Source: Fusobacterium sp.
Lineage (GTDB): Bacteria; Fusobacteriota; Fusobacteriia; Fusobacteriales; Fusobacteriaceae
DNA length: 64,000 bases
Assembly (NCBI RefSeq): GCF_032477075.1
Contig: NZ_JAWDXO010000013.1
Coordinates: forward strand, 1 to 64,000
Direction of reading: 5' to 3'
Shown here: positions 43,911 to 53,188 of the stretch, piece by piece
Position numbering within the stretch: the stretch's first letter is position 1
How the letters are laid out: every line of letters begins with the position of its first letter
Notes under the pieces: generated by a model
What the model was told of the DNA's origin: nothing
The model's input: the letters and a program-made list of their open reading frames with translations, nothing else
The model's database searches: none
Translations under genes and position numbers: made by a program

Positions 43911-44636
43911 ATGAAAATATTAGTTTTGATTCGTGAAACTTTTCCTACAGATGAACTTTTAACAGAGAAAAATTTAAAAGAGAAAAGAATATTAAATCCT
44001 TATGATGAATATGCATTGTTTCAAGCTAAAAAAATAAAAGAAAAATCTGAGGGAGAGATAGTATGCCTATTTTTATCTCATAGAAAAACCCAGTATGGCT
44101 TAAGAACTGCCTTAGGACTTGGAGGAGACAGAGGTATTTTTGTATATTATCCTCAAAAGAATATTGAAGAAATAGCAGAAGCTTTGGCAAGAGAGATAAA
44201 AGAAGAAAAATACGACGCTATTTTGATGGGAAACAGAGATGTTAATGATGATAGAGAAGAGCTTCCAAGCAGACTAGGAGTTTTATTAGGACTCCCTATT
44301 TACTCTCATTTGCTTTCAATTGATTATCAAGATTTTCATTTTTTAGCTAAAAGGGAGAGAGAAGAAACAATAGATACAATCAAAATTTTAAAGAATGGTA
44401 TTTTTGCATTCAGCCAAAATGTATATGAACCAGAATATCCTTCAATCAGCAGTATTATGTCAATCAAAGATAAGGCAGTAAGAGATATTTATTATGAAAA
44501 TATTATTTCCAGAGAAGATGAAAAAATTGTATATCAGGATATTTATAGGAGATTGGAAATTTACAAGAATATAACAGCAGAAAAAGGAACAGAAGAGTTA
44601 TTAAATTATATGAAAAAATGGAAGTTGATTGACTAA
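43911..44636 (+). CDS. etfB: Electron transfer flavoprotein, beta subunit (divergent)
   Basis: The 241-residue protein has the EtfB N-terminus (MKILVLIRETFPTDE, NPYDEYALFQAKKIKE) and the ALGLGGDRGIFV region. The usual nucleotide-binding segment reads DGDTxQVGP in most EtfB. Here the matching stretch is NRDVNDDREELPSRLG, so AMP or second-FAD binding may differ. The C-terminal part is also unlike standard EtfB. It lies 9 bp before etfA with an AAGGAGG site between them. It partners the acyl-CoA dehydrogenase. Confidence 0.85.
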   Translation: MKILVLIRETFPTDELLTEKNLKEKRILNPYDEYALFQAKKIKEKSEGEIVCLFLSHRKTQYGLRTALGLGGDRGIFVYYPQKNIEEIAEALAREIKEEKYDAILMGNRDVNDDREELPSRLGVLLGLPIYSHLLSIDYQDFHFLAKREREETIDTIKILKNGIFAFSQNVYEPEYPSISSIMSIKDKAVRDIYYENIISREDEKIVYQDIYRRLEIYKNITAEKGTEELLNYMKKWKLID

Positions 44637-44645
44637 GGAGGGTGT

Positions 44646-45617
44646 ATGAATATATTACTCTATCTTCATGGAAATATAGATTTATCAGAAAAGATTCAAG
44701 AATTGATTAATATTGCCTGTTTATGGAAGAGGATAACAAATGGAAGATTATACATAACTATTTCAAAAGAAAAGAAATTATCAATAAAAAATAAACTTGA
44801 AGAATGGGAAATTGATAAAATATTTATTTTAGAAGACAGTAAAGAAGATACTTTAAAAAAAACAAGTTCATTCTTTGAGAAAATTTCAAAGATGATAAAT
44901 ATTGACTGTATAGTAATGGGAAATTCAATTTTTGAAAGAGAGTTGGCACCATATATAGCAAGCATATATCAATGGCAATTTGTTCCTAATATTATAGATT
45001 TTAAAATTGAAGGAAAGGATATTTTATGGAAAAGATTCCTATATGGAACAAGGGCAATACAAAAATTTACAACAGACAGTAGTTCTATTGTGGTTACAGT
45101 ATCTTCTAATATATATAAAAAAGATGAGAGAAGAGCTATGGCAAAGCATGTAGAATATGTAAATGTAAGTACAGAAGAAGAAACTGAAATTTTATTTACA
45201 GTAGAATCAGTAGAGCAAAAAATACTCCAGAAGCATCCTTTGGAAAATGCTAAGATGGTTATTGGAGTAGGAAAAGGAATTAAAAACAAAGAGAATTTTT
45301 TGATGATTGAGGAACTGGCAGATCTTCTGGGAGCAACTATAGGAGTAACCAGATCTGTAGTAGATAATGGCTGGCGACCTGAATATGAAAAAATAGGGCA
45401 GACAGGAAAAATTATCAAACCTGAATTGTATCTTGGATTTGGAATATCAGGGGCAATGCAGCATATGGCAGGGGTAAGGCAAGCAAGGCATATTATTATG
45501 GTAAATAATAATCCTAATGCAGAATCATTTCGTTCATCAGATTTTGGAATTGTAGCAGATTTATTTGATGTCATTCCTAGAATTATAAAGTTTATAAAAA
45601 ATAAAAAATCTTTATAA
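44646..45617 (+). CDS. etfA: Electron transfer flavoprotein, alpha subunit
   Basis: The 323-residue alpha subunit has the C-terminal FAD-binding domain with GVGKGIKNKENFLMIEELA near residue 204, TRSVVDNGWRPEYEKIGQTG near residue 239, YLGFGISGAMQH, and the closing NNNPNAESFRSSDFGIVADL. The N-terminal domain (1-195) is more divergent. It receives electrons with EtfB from the upstream dehydrogenase. It is the last gene of the operon; a strong terminator follows 6 bp later. Confidence 0.92.
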   Translation: MNILLYLHGNIDLSEKIQELINIACLWKRITNGRLYITISKEKKLSIKNKLEEWEIDKIFILEDSKEDTLKKTSSFFEKISKMINIDCIVMGNSIFERELAPYIASIYQWQFVPNIIDFKIEGKDILWKRFLYGTRAIQKFTTDSSSIVVTVSSNIYKKDERRAMAKHVEYVNVSTEEETEILFTVESVEQKILQKHPLENAKMVIGVGKGIKNKENFLMIEELADLLGATIGVTRSVVDNGWRPEYEKIGQTGKIIKPELYLGFGISGAMQHMAGVRQARHIIMVNNNPNAESFRSSDFGIVADLFDVIPRIIKFIKNKKSL

Positions 45618-45622
45618 AAAAG

Positions 45623-45660
45623 TTAAGACCTCTTCTGAAAAAATATGAGGTCTTAATTTA
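45623..45660. terminator. Bidirectional terminator between etfA and the sigma-54 activator
   Basis: The perfect 10-bp arms TTAAGACCTC and GAGGTCTTAA (45623-45632 and 45647-45656) have T-rich tails on both strands. The genes are convergent and end 6 bp either side. Confidence 0.88.
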
Positions 45661-45662
45661 TT

Positions 45663-47051
45663 TTAACTTTTCTTTATATTGAATTTTTTAATTTTTTTAT
45701 AGAGAACACTTCTGTGGATTCCCATTTTCTCTGCTGTTTCGCTACAGTTCCAATGGTATTTTTTTAAAAATTCTTCTATAAGAAGTTTTTCATAGGAATC
45801 TATTTTTTCCTGAAAATCTAGATTTTTATTTTCAATATCAGAGTATCGTTTATTGTACATTTTTGCTGGAAGATCTTCAAGTTCAATTAAAAAATTATCA
45901 TTTATTGCATAAGCACTTTTTATAACATTGTCTAGTTCTCTGATATTTCCAGGCCATAGATAATTTTTAAGGCAGTTTTTTACTTCCTTTGAAAAACCTT
46001 TTACAGTTTTGTATTCAAGATTCAGTTTAGTTAGAAAATAACCTGCAAGTTCCAAGATATCTTCTTTTCTTTCACTTAGAGAAGGCATCTCTATATTTAT
46101 AACATTTAATCTGTAATATAAATCCTCTCTAAATAATTCTTTTTCAATCATTTCGGGAAGATTTTTTCTTGTAGCTGCAATAATTCTTACATCAATAGGG
46201 ATAGAATTGACACTTCCAACAGGGTCAATTTCTTTTTCTTGGAGAACTCTTAAAAGTTTTCCTTGCATAGGAAGAGGCATATCTCCAATTTCATCTAAAA
46301 ATATTGTACCTCCATTGGCAATAAAAAACTTCCCTTTTTTTCCACCTTTTTTTGCTCCTGTGAAAGATCCTTCTTCATATCCAAATAATTCAGATTCTAA
46401 AAGAGCTTCTGGGATAGCAGCACAATTTATACTTATCATAGGTTTATCAGCTCTATCACCACTTGTATGAATAGCTCTAGCAAATACTTCTTTTCCTGTT
46501 CCAGTTTTACCAGTAATAAGAACAGGAAAGTTTGTTTTAGAAGCTTTTAAACCAATTTTTTTTACAGTAAGAAAAGACTGTGATTTTCCTACTATTTTAT
46601 CAAAACAATAGTTTTCTTTGGCAGCATTAATGTATTCTTCTTTATAGTATTCAAGTTCAGCATATTCTTTCATTAATTTTTTAGCAACATCAAGAGTTTG
46701 AAGTCTGAATTTTATCTGAGCTACTCCAGCTATAACTTCTCCCTCTTCATTTTCAACAAATGAACGGCTTACAATAGCAGACCCTTCTTTTTCAACTCCC
46801 AAGATATAAGTTTGGATAACACATTCCTCACAATAGCGTTTTTCCATTACTTCAAGCATTTTACTGTTTGGAATAATATTGAGAATTGATTTCTCAAGAG
46901 CTTTTTCCTTAGTTGTACCTAAAAAATTACAATATTTTTCATTGATATGAATAACTTCACCAGCTCTATTTACAACAATAAAGCCATCATCTGTCATAGA
47001 AGATACTCTCTCAAAAATATGAAGATGTAGATATTTATTTTTATTTTCCAT
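45663..47051 (-). CDS. Sigma-54-dependent activator with an N-terminal PAS domain
   Basis: The 462-residue enhancer-binding protein starts with a PAS domain (about residues 10-120). An AAA+ domain follows (about 150-380) with Walker A GKTGTGKE near residue 180, the sigma-54 contact loop GSFTGA near residue 229, and GTIFLDEIGDMPL. A Fis-type helix-turn-helix ends the chain (CSETAEKMGIHRSVLYKKI). The contact loop has Ser in place of the usual Ala of GAFTGA, a known natural variant. It converges on the EtfBA operon, whose first gene has a perfect -24/-12 promoter. It is the likely activator of that operon. Confidence 0.93.
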   Translation of the reverse strand: MENKNKYLHLHIFERVSSMTDDGFIVVNRAGEVIHINEKYCNFLGTTKEKALEKSILNIIPNSKMLEVMEKRYCEECVIQTYILGVEKEGSAIVSRSFVENEEGEVIAGVAQIKFRLQTLDVAKKLMKEYAELEYYKEEYINAAKENYCFDKIVGKSQSFLTVKKIGLKASKTNFPVLITGKTGTGKEVFARAIHTSGDRADKPMISINCAAIPEALLESELFGYEEGSFTGAKKGGKKGKFFIANGGTIFLDEIGDMPLPMQGKLLRVLQEKEIDPVGSVNSIPIDVRIIAATRKNLPEMIEKELFREDLYYRLNVINIEMPSLSERKEDILELAGYFLTKLNLEYKTVKGFSKEVKNCLKNYLWPGNIRELDNVIKSAYAINDNFLIELEDLPAKMYNKRYSDIENKNLDFQEKIDSYEKLLIEEFLKKYHWNCSETAEKMGIHRSVLYKKIKKFNIKKS

Positions 47052-47205
47052 AGATATCTCCTAACTCTAAAATACTTTTTTATTACATATTACCATAAAA
47101 ATTATGTATTATAAATAGAAAAATTATAAAGGATATATGTTTAAATAGAATAAGATTAAATTTAAATAAAGAATTCAAAAGAAATTACATAAATTTTTTG
47201 ATAAA

Positions 47206-48915
47206 TTATAAATTGTATAATTTTAATTTTCTATAAAGAGTAGCAAGGCTTATATCCAATGTTTTAGCTACTTTAACCTTATCTTTAGATGAACGCCCAT
47301 ATTTTAAGAGAAGACTTTCAATAGCTTCTTTTTCCATTTCAGCTAAAGTTTTTGTTCCTTTTATATCAAGAGAATTTGTAAGTTTTGGTGGTAAATGTTT
47401 TACAGTTATCATCAAATCTCTTTCTTCTAAAACATTTATTATATATTCAGTTATATTTTTTAGTTCTCTTATATTTCCAGGCCAGCTGTAAGAAAGAAAA
47501 ATAGACATAACTTCATTTGAAAGTCTCCTTATAGGAATATTGAAAAGATGAGAATACTTAGCAATGAAGAAATTTGTTAAATCTTCTATATCTTTAGGTC
47601 TTTCCCTTAAAGCAGGGATGTCTATTGGGAAGACATTTAATCTGTAGTAGAGATCTTCTCTGAATTTACCTTCAGCAACAAGAGATTCTAAATTTTTATT
47701 GGTAGCAGCAATAATTCTTATATCTATTTCTTTTATCTTATCAGAACCAACAGGTGAAATAGTTTTCTCTTGAAGCACTCTTAAAAGTTTTACCTGAAGG
47801 GACAAAGGCATATCTCCAATTTCATCTAAAAATATAGTTCCCTTATCTGCTTGTTGAAAAAATCCCACTTTTCCTTTTGGGTTTGCTCCTGTAAAAGCTC
47901 CCTTTACATATCCGAAGAACTCACTTTCCATAAGAGTATCTGGAATAGCTCCGCAATTGACTGCAATGAGAGGCATATCAGCCCTGTTGCTGTTCATATG
48001 AATAGCTTTTGCAGCCACTTCCTTTCCAGTTCCACTTTCTCCTGTAATGAGAACTGTTGATGTTGTTTTGGCAACTTTTCTTATTTTTGAATATACAGCT
48101 TCCATTTCCTGAGAATTGAAAATAAATTCTTTTGAAAAATTGTAATTTAATTGTTGAAGATATGTTTTAAATTTTTCAGCTTCTTGAAATATATACAAAG
48201 TTCTGAATCTTCCCATATTTTTGGGAAAATAGATTATATCTCCCACAACATCATGTGAAATATTTGCATAAGAAAGAGAAAATTCTTTCTTATCAAGAAA
48301 ATTTTTTATAGGTGAAACTATAAGCTTATGTTCGTAGTCCGTAAGTTTAAAAAGAGCTATCCCTTTTTCATTAATAAGTTCAATTTTATCATGTTCATTG
48401 GTTATAATAATAGAATCAGGAATTCTGTCAACTATATTCATGAGAACTTTATTATTGTTTTCTATCATTATTTTTTCATTGGCTTCATATACTCTGGAAC
48501 TTATAAATAAAGCTATCTGTTGTAAAAATTTTATGTATGAATCTTTTTTTGAGATGAATTCTTCTTTTTGTTTTTCATTAAAGCATATCAAGCCTATAAC
48601 CCCAATAGGTTCAGAATTAAACATAATAGGAGTAGATATTTCTAATACTTCTGTACAGGTATATTTTGAAGGGCAGGTCTGGCATATTTCCTCTTCTCTA
48701 GGAGAGAGAATGATTTCTGTATTTCCAGTTTTTAAAACATGCTCATAAACATGAGATTCTCCAGTCATATCAAGACCTACTTTTTCTTTCAGTCTTCCAG
48801 TACCTGCTATTCTCATAAGGTCTTTACTCATGATTTCCACATCTATATTTATTACCTGAGAAATAGTTTCAGCATACTTTGATATACCATCTTTTATTTT
48901 ATTTAATAAATCCAT
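47206..48915 (-). CDS. YgeV-like sigma-54-dependent activator
   Basis: The 569-residue activator has a GAF-like N-terminal sensor (about 1-160), a PAS-like domain (about 165-260), an AAA+ domain (about 275-500) with GESGTGKE near residue 297 and a canonical GAFTGA near 340, and a Fis-type C-terminal helix-turn-helix (VAKTLDISLATLYRKLK). The sensor holds a Cys cluster, CQTCPSKYTC. From memory E. coli YgeV has the same Cys pattern and also stands beside ygeX/ygeY. It is divergent from dpaL, which has a -24/-12 promoter, so it is the probable activator there. Confidence 0.93.
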   Translation of the reverse strand: MDLLNKIKDGISKYAETISQVINIDVEIMSKDLMRIAGTGRLKEKVGLDMTGESHVYEHVLKTGNTEIILSPREEEICQTCPSKYTCTEVLEISTPIMFNSEPIGVIGLICFNEKQKEEFISKKDSYIKFLQQIALFISSRVYEANEKIMIENNNKVLMNIVDRIPDSIIITNEHDKIELINEKGIALFKLTDYEHKLIVSPIKNFLDKKEFSLSYANISHDVVGDIIYFPKNMGRFRTLYIFQEAEKFKTYLQQLNYNFSKEFIFNSQEMEAVYSKIRKVAKTTSTVLITGESGTGKEVAAKAIHMNSNRADMPLIAVNCGAIPDTLMESEFFGYVKGAFTGANPKGKVGFFQQADKGTIFLDEIGDMPLSLQVKLLRVLQEKTISPVGSDKIKEIDIRIIAATNKNLESLVAEGKFREDLYYRLNVFPIDIPALRERPKDIEDLTNFFIAKYSHLFNIPIRRLSNEVMSIFLSYSWPGNIRELKNITEYIINVLEERDLMITVKHLPPKLTNSLDIKGTKTLAEMEKEAIESLLLKYGRSSKDKVKVAKTLDISLATLYRKLKLYNL

Positions 48916-48956
48916 ATTTCCACTTCCTTTTATTTCATATATGTATTATACAATTT

Positions 48957-49059
48957 TTTCTCAAAATGAGAAAGAAAAAAATGATGAAAAGAATAAATCA
49001 GAAAATATAGGACTTCAGTGAAAATTCTCAAAATGATAGAAATTTCTCAAAATGAGAAA
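48957..49059. promoter_or_regulatory. Three TTTCTC-N5-GAGAAA dyads upstream of dpaL
   Basis: Two perfect copies of TTTCTCAAAATGAGAAA lie at 48957-48973 and 49043-49059. A degenerate copy (ATTCTC-AAAAT-GATAGA) lies at 49024-49040. They sit 85-190 bp upstream of the sigma-54 promoter of dpaL and next to the start of the YgeV-like gene. The layout is that of upstream activator sites, probably bound by that protein. Confidence 0.72.
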
Positions 49060-49141
49060 TAAAAAATTAATTTATTTCTAAAAAATGAATAAAAATAATT
49101 CTAAAAGTTCCTAAATAAAACAAAATTTTTATAAAAAAAAT

Positions 49142-49157
49142 TGGTATACTTTTTGCT
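49142..49157 (+). promoter_or_regulatory. Sigma-54 (-24/-12) promoter of dpaL
   Basis: TGGTATACTTTTTGCT fits TGGYAYR-N4-TTGCW, with GG (49143-49144) and GC (49155-49156) 10 bases apart. It lies about 42 bp before the dpaL start codon. Confidence 0.85.
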
Positions 49158-49198
49158 TATATATACTGTGAAAATAAAAACAATAGGAGGATAAAAAA

Positions 49199-50419
49199 TT
49201 GGAACTACTAAAATGGGTACACAATAAAAAAAGCAGAAATGCTGAATATAAAAAATCTGAACTTTCAGGTTTCAGCTCTGAGGAAATGAAAGAGGTTTAT
49301 GAATTTCATAAAAGTCTCCCTGATTATCAGGCTACTCCTTTAGTTGATTTAAAAACTCTTGCTTCATACTATGGTGTTAAAAAAGTATGGCTGAAGGATG
49401 AATCTAAAAGATTTGGTCTTAATGCTTTCAAAGTCCTTGGAGGTTCATATGCTATTGGTAAATATCTTAGTAAAAAACTTAATAGAGATATGAAAGATCT
49501 TCCTTTTAATGTACTTATCTCTGATGAAGTAAAAAAACAGCTTGGAGATGTTACTTTTGTTACTGCTACTGATGGTAACCATGGTAGAGGTGTTGCATGG
49601 ATGGCTGCAAGACTTAGACAGAAATCTGTTGTATATATGCCTAAAGGTTCAGCTCAAATGAGATTTGATGCTATTGCTAAAGAAGGAGCAGATGTAACTA
49701 TAACTGATCTTAACTATGATGATGCTGTAAGACTTGCTAACAAAGGTGCGCAGGATCATGGTTGGATAATGGTACAGGATACTGCATGGGATGGATATGA
49801 AGAGATACCTCTATGGATAATGCAGGGATATTCAACAATAATAAATGAAGTTATAGAACAACTTGAAGCTGCAAAAGAGGAAAGACCAACTCATGTATTT
49901 CTTCAAGCAGGAGTAGGATCATTCGCAGGGGCAGTGCAGGGATATCTGGCACATCTTTATGGAGATGACAGACCAGTTACTGTTATCTGTGAACCTCATG
50001 GTGCTAACTGTATATATAAATCTATGGAAGCCAATGATGGAAACCCTCATAATGTATCTGGAGACCTTACTACTATAATGGCAGGACTTGCATGCGGAGA
50101 ACCAAATACTATCAGCTGGAAAATATTAAGAGATAATGCAGACTTCTCTGTATCATGTGATGACCAGATTGCAGCTAGAGGAATGAGAGTATTATCAAGC
50201 CCTATTGGAAATGATGCAAGAGTTATTTCAGGAGAATCAGGAGCTGTAGGGTTGGGACTGTTCACTATACTTTCAGAAAAGAAAGCAGAATATAAAGAAC
50301 TTATGAAGCAACTTAAAATAGATGAAAATTCAAGAATTCTCTGCATCAGTACTGAAGGAGATACAGATGTAGAGGGATTCAAAAATGTAGTGTGGGATGG
50401 AGCTTATCCAAACAAATAA
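49199..50419 (+). CDS. dpaL: Diaminopropionate ammonia-lyase
   Basis: This PLP enzyme splits 2,3-diaminopropionate (D or L) into pyruvate and two ammonia. The 406-residue product has the PLP-lysine motif NAFKVLGGSYA (about Lys77), TDGNHGRGVAW near residue 125 and the phosphate-binding loop GVGSFAG near residue 240. The match to YgeX is along the whole chain. The start is TTG at 49199, 8 bases after AGGAGG; no ATG gives a better fit. It heads the dpaL-ygeY-symporter-aminoacylase operon behind the sigma-54 promoter. Confidence 0.94.
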   Translation: MELLKWVHNKKSRNAEYKKSELSGFSSEEMKEVYEFHKSLPDYQATPLVDLKTLASYYGVKKVWLKDESKRFGLNAFKVLGGSYAIGKYLSKKLNRDMKDLPFNVLISDEVKKQLGDVTFVTATDGNHGRGVAWMAARLRQKSVVYMPKGSAQMRFDAIAKEGADVTITDLNYDDAVRLANKGAQDHGWIMVQDTAWDGYEEIPLWIMQGYSTIINEVIEQLEAAKEERPTHVFLQAGVGSFAGAVQGYLAHLYGDDRPVTVICEPHGANCIYKSMEANDGNPHNVSGDLTTIMAGLACGEPNTISWKILRDNADFSVSCDDQIAARGMRVLSSPIGNDARVISGESGAVGLGLFTILSEKKAEYKELMKQLKIDENSRILCISTEGDTDVEGFKNVVWDGAYPNK

Positions 50420-50458
50420 ATCTTAACTATACCAATAAAAAATTCAGGAGGAATTTAA

Positions 50459-51643
50459 ATGTTGACTAATGAAAGAAAAGAACAGATAGTAGAAGTGCTT
50501 CAAAACCTTATTCAAAGAAGAAGTTATTCAGGAGAAGAAAAAGAAGTAGCAGAATATATTAAAAAATTATGTTTTGAAGTAGGATATGATACTGTACATA
50601 TAGATAAATATGGGAATGTTATTGGTTCTGTAAAAGGAAAATATGAAGGGCCAAAAGTACTTATGGATGGTCATATAGATACTGTTCCAGTAGATGAGGA
50701 AAAATGGACTAAGAAACCTTTTGCTGGTAGTATAGAAGATGGAAAACTTTATGGAAGAGGAACTACTGATATGAAGGGAGCTGTGTGCGCAATGCTTCTA
50801 GCTGGAGCATACTTAGCTCAAGATCTTAAGAAAGAGTTTGCTGGAGAAATATTCATTGCTGGTGTAGTTCATGAGGAATGTTTTGAAGGAGTTGCAGCAA
50901 GAGAAATCAGCAAATATGTAAAACCTGATTATGTAATAATAGGAGAAGCTTCTCAGCTTAATCTTAAAATAGGACAAAGAGGAAGAGGGGAAATAGTAGT
51001 AGAAACTTTTGGTAAACCAGCTCACTCAGCTAACCCAGAAAAGGGAATAAATGCAGTATATAAAATGATGAAGATAATTGAAAATATTCAAAAACTTCCA
51101 ATGACTCATCATGATACATTGGGATATGGAATACTTGAATTAACAGATGTGAAATCATCTCCATATCCAGGAGCATCAGTAGTACCTGACTACTGTAGAG
51201 CTACTTATGACAGAAGACTTTTAGTAGGAGAAACTACTGAAAGTGTACTTGCACCTATTCAAAAACTACTGGATGAAATGATGAAAGAAGATGATACTCT
51301 GACAGTGAAAGTATCATATGCAAAAGGAGTGGAAAAATGCTGGACAGGAACAACAATAGAGGGAGAAAGATTCTTCCCAGGATGGCTGTTTGAAGAAAAA
51401 GATGAATATGTACAAAAAGCATTGAAAGCTTTAAAAGAAATAGGACAGACACCAACAATAACTCACTATAACTTCTGTACAAATGGATCACACTATGCAG
51501 GAGAAGCAGGAATAAAAACAATAGGATATGGACCATCAAGAGAAAATCTGGCACATACAATAGATGAATATATAGAACTGGATAGTTTATACAATGTAAC
51601 TGAAGGATATTATGCAATTTTAAAAGCTTATTTGGAAAAGTAA
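50459..51643 (+). CDS. ygeY: YgeY-family M20 metallohydrolase
   Basis: The 394-residue M20 peptidase/deacylase has the metal motifs MDGHIDTVPVD near residue 72, GRGTTDMKGAV near residue 100, HEECFEGVA near 137, and a final His in a THYNFCTNGSHYAGEAG region near residue 330. The YgeY family is linked by context to diaminopropionate and, in some genomes, to selenium-dependent purine catabolism; the substrate is unproven. It lies 39 bp after dpaL with an AGGAGG site. It may release diaminopropionate from an acyl or carbamoyl conjugate. Confidence 0.92.
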   Translation: MLTNERKEQIVEVLQNLIQRRSYSGEEKEVAEYIKKLCFEVGYDTVHIDKYGNVIGSVKGKYEGPKVLMDGHIDTVPVDEEKWTKKPFAGSIEDGKLYGRGTTDMKGAVCAMLLAGAYLAQDLKKEFAGEIFIAGVVHEECFEGVAAREISKYVKPDYVIIGEASQLNLKIGQRGRGEIVVETFGKPAHSANPEKGINAVYKMMKIIENIQKLPMTHHDTLGYGILELTDVKSSPYPGASVVPDYCRATYDRRLLVGETTESVLAPIQKLLDEMMKEDDTLTVKVSYAKGVEKCWTGTTIEGERFFPGWLFEEKDEYVQKALKALKEIGQTPTITHYNFCTNGSHYAGEAGIKTIGYGPSRENLAHTIDEYIELDSLYNVTEGYYAILKAYLEK

Positions 51644-51673
51644 TAAATTAAATTAATTTAGGGGGAAATAAAT

Positions 51674-53152
51674 ATGAGTAAGGCACAAATCACAGCTTTG
51701 GTAATTATTTTACTTTACATGGCAGCAACTGTTGCTATTGGACTTATTGCTTCAAGAAAAAAAGCAGAAGAGAAAGAAAAACAAAGTAATGATGACTTTT
51801 TAATGGCAAGTAAATCTTTAGGACCAGTAGTTCTTGCAGGTACTTTGTTTGCAGCAAATACAGGTGGAGCAAGTACAACTGGTATTGCAACTAATGTTTT
51901 TCAATATGGGTTATCAGCAGCATGGTATGTTATTGCAGGAGGCATAGGGTTTGTTCTTGTATCATTTATAGCTCCCTATTTTAGAAGAGCACAGGCAAAT
52001 ACAGTACCTGAGATAATCAGTAAAAGATATGGTAAAGCATCACATATTTTTACTGCAATCACATCTATCTTAGCATTGTTTATGGCAACAGGAGCTCAAA
52101 TTATAGCAACAGCCTCTATCATCAATGTTGTTACTGGATTTGATTTTAGAACAGCAGCAGTTGTTAGTACAATAGTAGTTATTATATATACTATGGTTGG
52201 GGGATTTAAATCTGTAACAGCAGCAAATCTTATGCATGTTTTATTCATTACAGTAGGAATGACTATTGCAATGCTTGTAATGGTAAATAGCAAAGAAGTT
52301 GGTGGTTTTAGTGAATTGTTCCAAAAAGCAGAAGCTATGAAAAGTGTAAGTGGTACTGACATGAACATGCTTAGTATGACAAAAATTGGAGCTACAACTA
52401 TTATAGGATATATAGCTATGTATTTTATGACTTTCCCTACAGGGCAGGAAATAGTTCAAACTTACTGTTCAGCAAAAGATGGTAAATCAGCAAAATTAGG
52501 TTCTATACTTGCTGGCCTTGTATCGGCAGCATATGCAATAGTTCCTGCTATAATTGGACTTTTAGCTTATGTATGTATTGATGGTTATGCATTAGGTGGA
52601 GCGCAAAAGAATGCCTTAGCACAAGCAACTATTACATTTGCTCCTTCTGTTATTGCTGGTATAGTTCTTGCAGCAATTGTTGCTGCAACTATGAGCAGTG
52701 CTGCAGGAAATATGATTGGAACTGCTACAATGTTTACAAATGATATTTTTGTTCCTTACATTAATAAAGGAGTTAAAGAAGATAAAAAAGAAATTTGGAT
52801 TTCAAAAATTGCTATGTTAATAGTTGGAGGAGTGGGACTTTTTATAGCTCTTGAAGCAAGTAATGTAATCAGTGTTATGATGGGAGCTTTTGCACTTAGA
52901 AGTGCAGGTCCTTTCGCAGCATTTATCTGTGGTATTTTCTATAAGAATGTAACAAGAAATGCAGGGTTTATTTCAATAGTTGCAGGTACTGCTGTAGCAG
53001 CTGTATGGATATATATTTTAAAAACTCCTTGGGGATTAAATGCAATGGTACCTGGTGGAATTGTAGCATTTATAGTAATCTTTGCCGTTTCTGCAATTGA
53101 AAGAAGTATGGGTGTAAAACCAGCTCCAGAAATTGAATTTGAAAATATTTAA
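51674..53152 (+). CDS. Sodium:solute symporter family protein
   Basis: The 492-residue membrane protein has about 13 TM segments and the SSS pattern FLMASKSLGPVVLAGTLFAANTGG near residue 43. Conserved small-residue segments follow, such as AATMSSAAGNMIGTATMFTNDIF near residue 337. SSS members take up amino acids, sugars or carboxylates with Na+. The position between ygeY and a D-aminoacylase suggests uptake of the acylated or diamino substrate of this operon. The cargo is inferred only. RBS AGGGGG. Confidence 0.9.
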   Translation: MSKAQITALVIILLYMAATVAIGLIASRKKAEEKEKQSNDDFLMASKSLGPVVLAGTLFAANTGGASTTGIATNVFQYGLSAAWYVIAGGIGFVLVSFIAPYFRRAQANTVPEIISKRYGKASHIFTAITSILALFMATGAQIIATASIINVVTGFDFRTAAVVSTIVVIIYTMVGGFKSVTAANLMHVLFITVGMTIAMLVMVNSKEVGGFSELFQKAEAMKSVSGTDMNMLSMTKIGATTIIGYIAMYFMTFPTGQEIVQTYCSAKDGKSAKLGSILAGLVSAAYAIVPAIIGLLAYVCIDGYALGGAQKNALAQATITFAPSVIAGIVLAAIVAATMSSAAGNMIGTATMFTNDIFVPYINKGVKEDKKEIWISKIAMLIVGGVGLFIALEASNVISVMMGAFALRSAGPFAAFICGIFYKNVTRNAGFISIVAGTAVAAVWIYILKTPWGLNAMVPGGIVAFIVIFAVSAIERSMGVKPAPEIEFENI

Positions 53153-53188
53153 TGATATAAGTACAACTATTAAGGAGGAGATTATATT

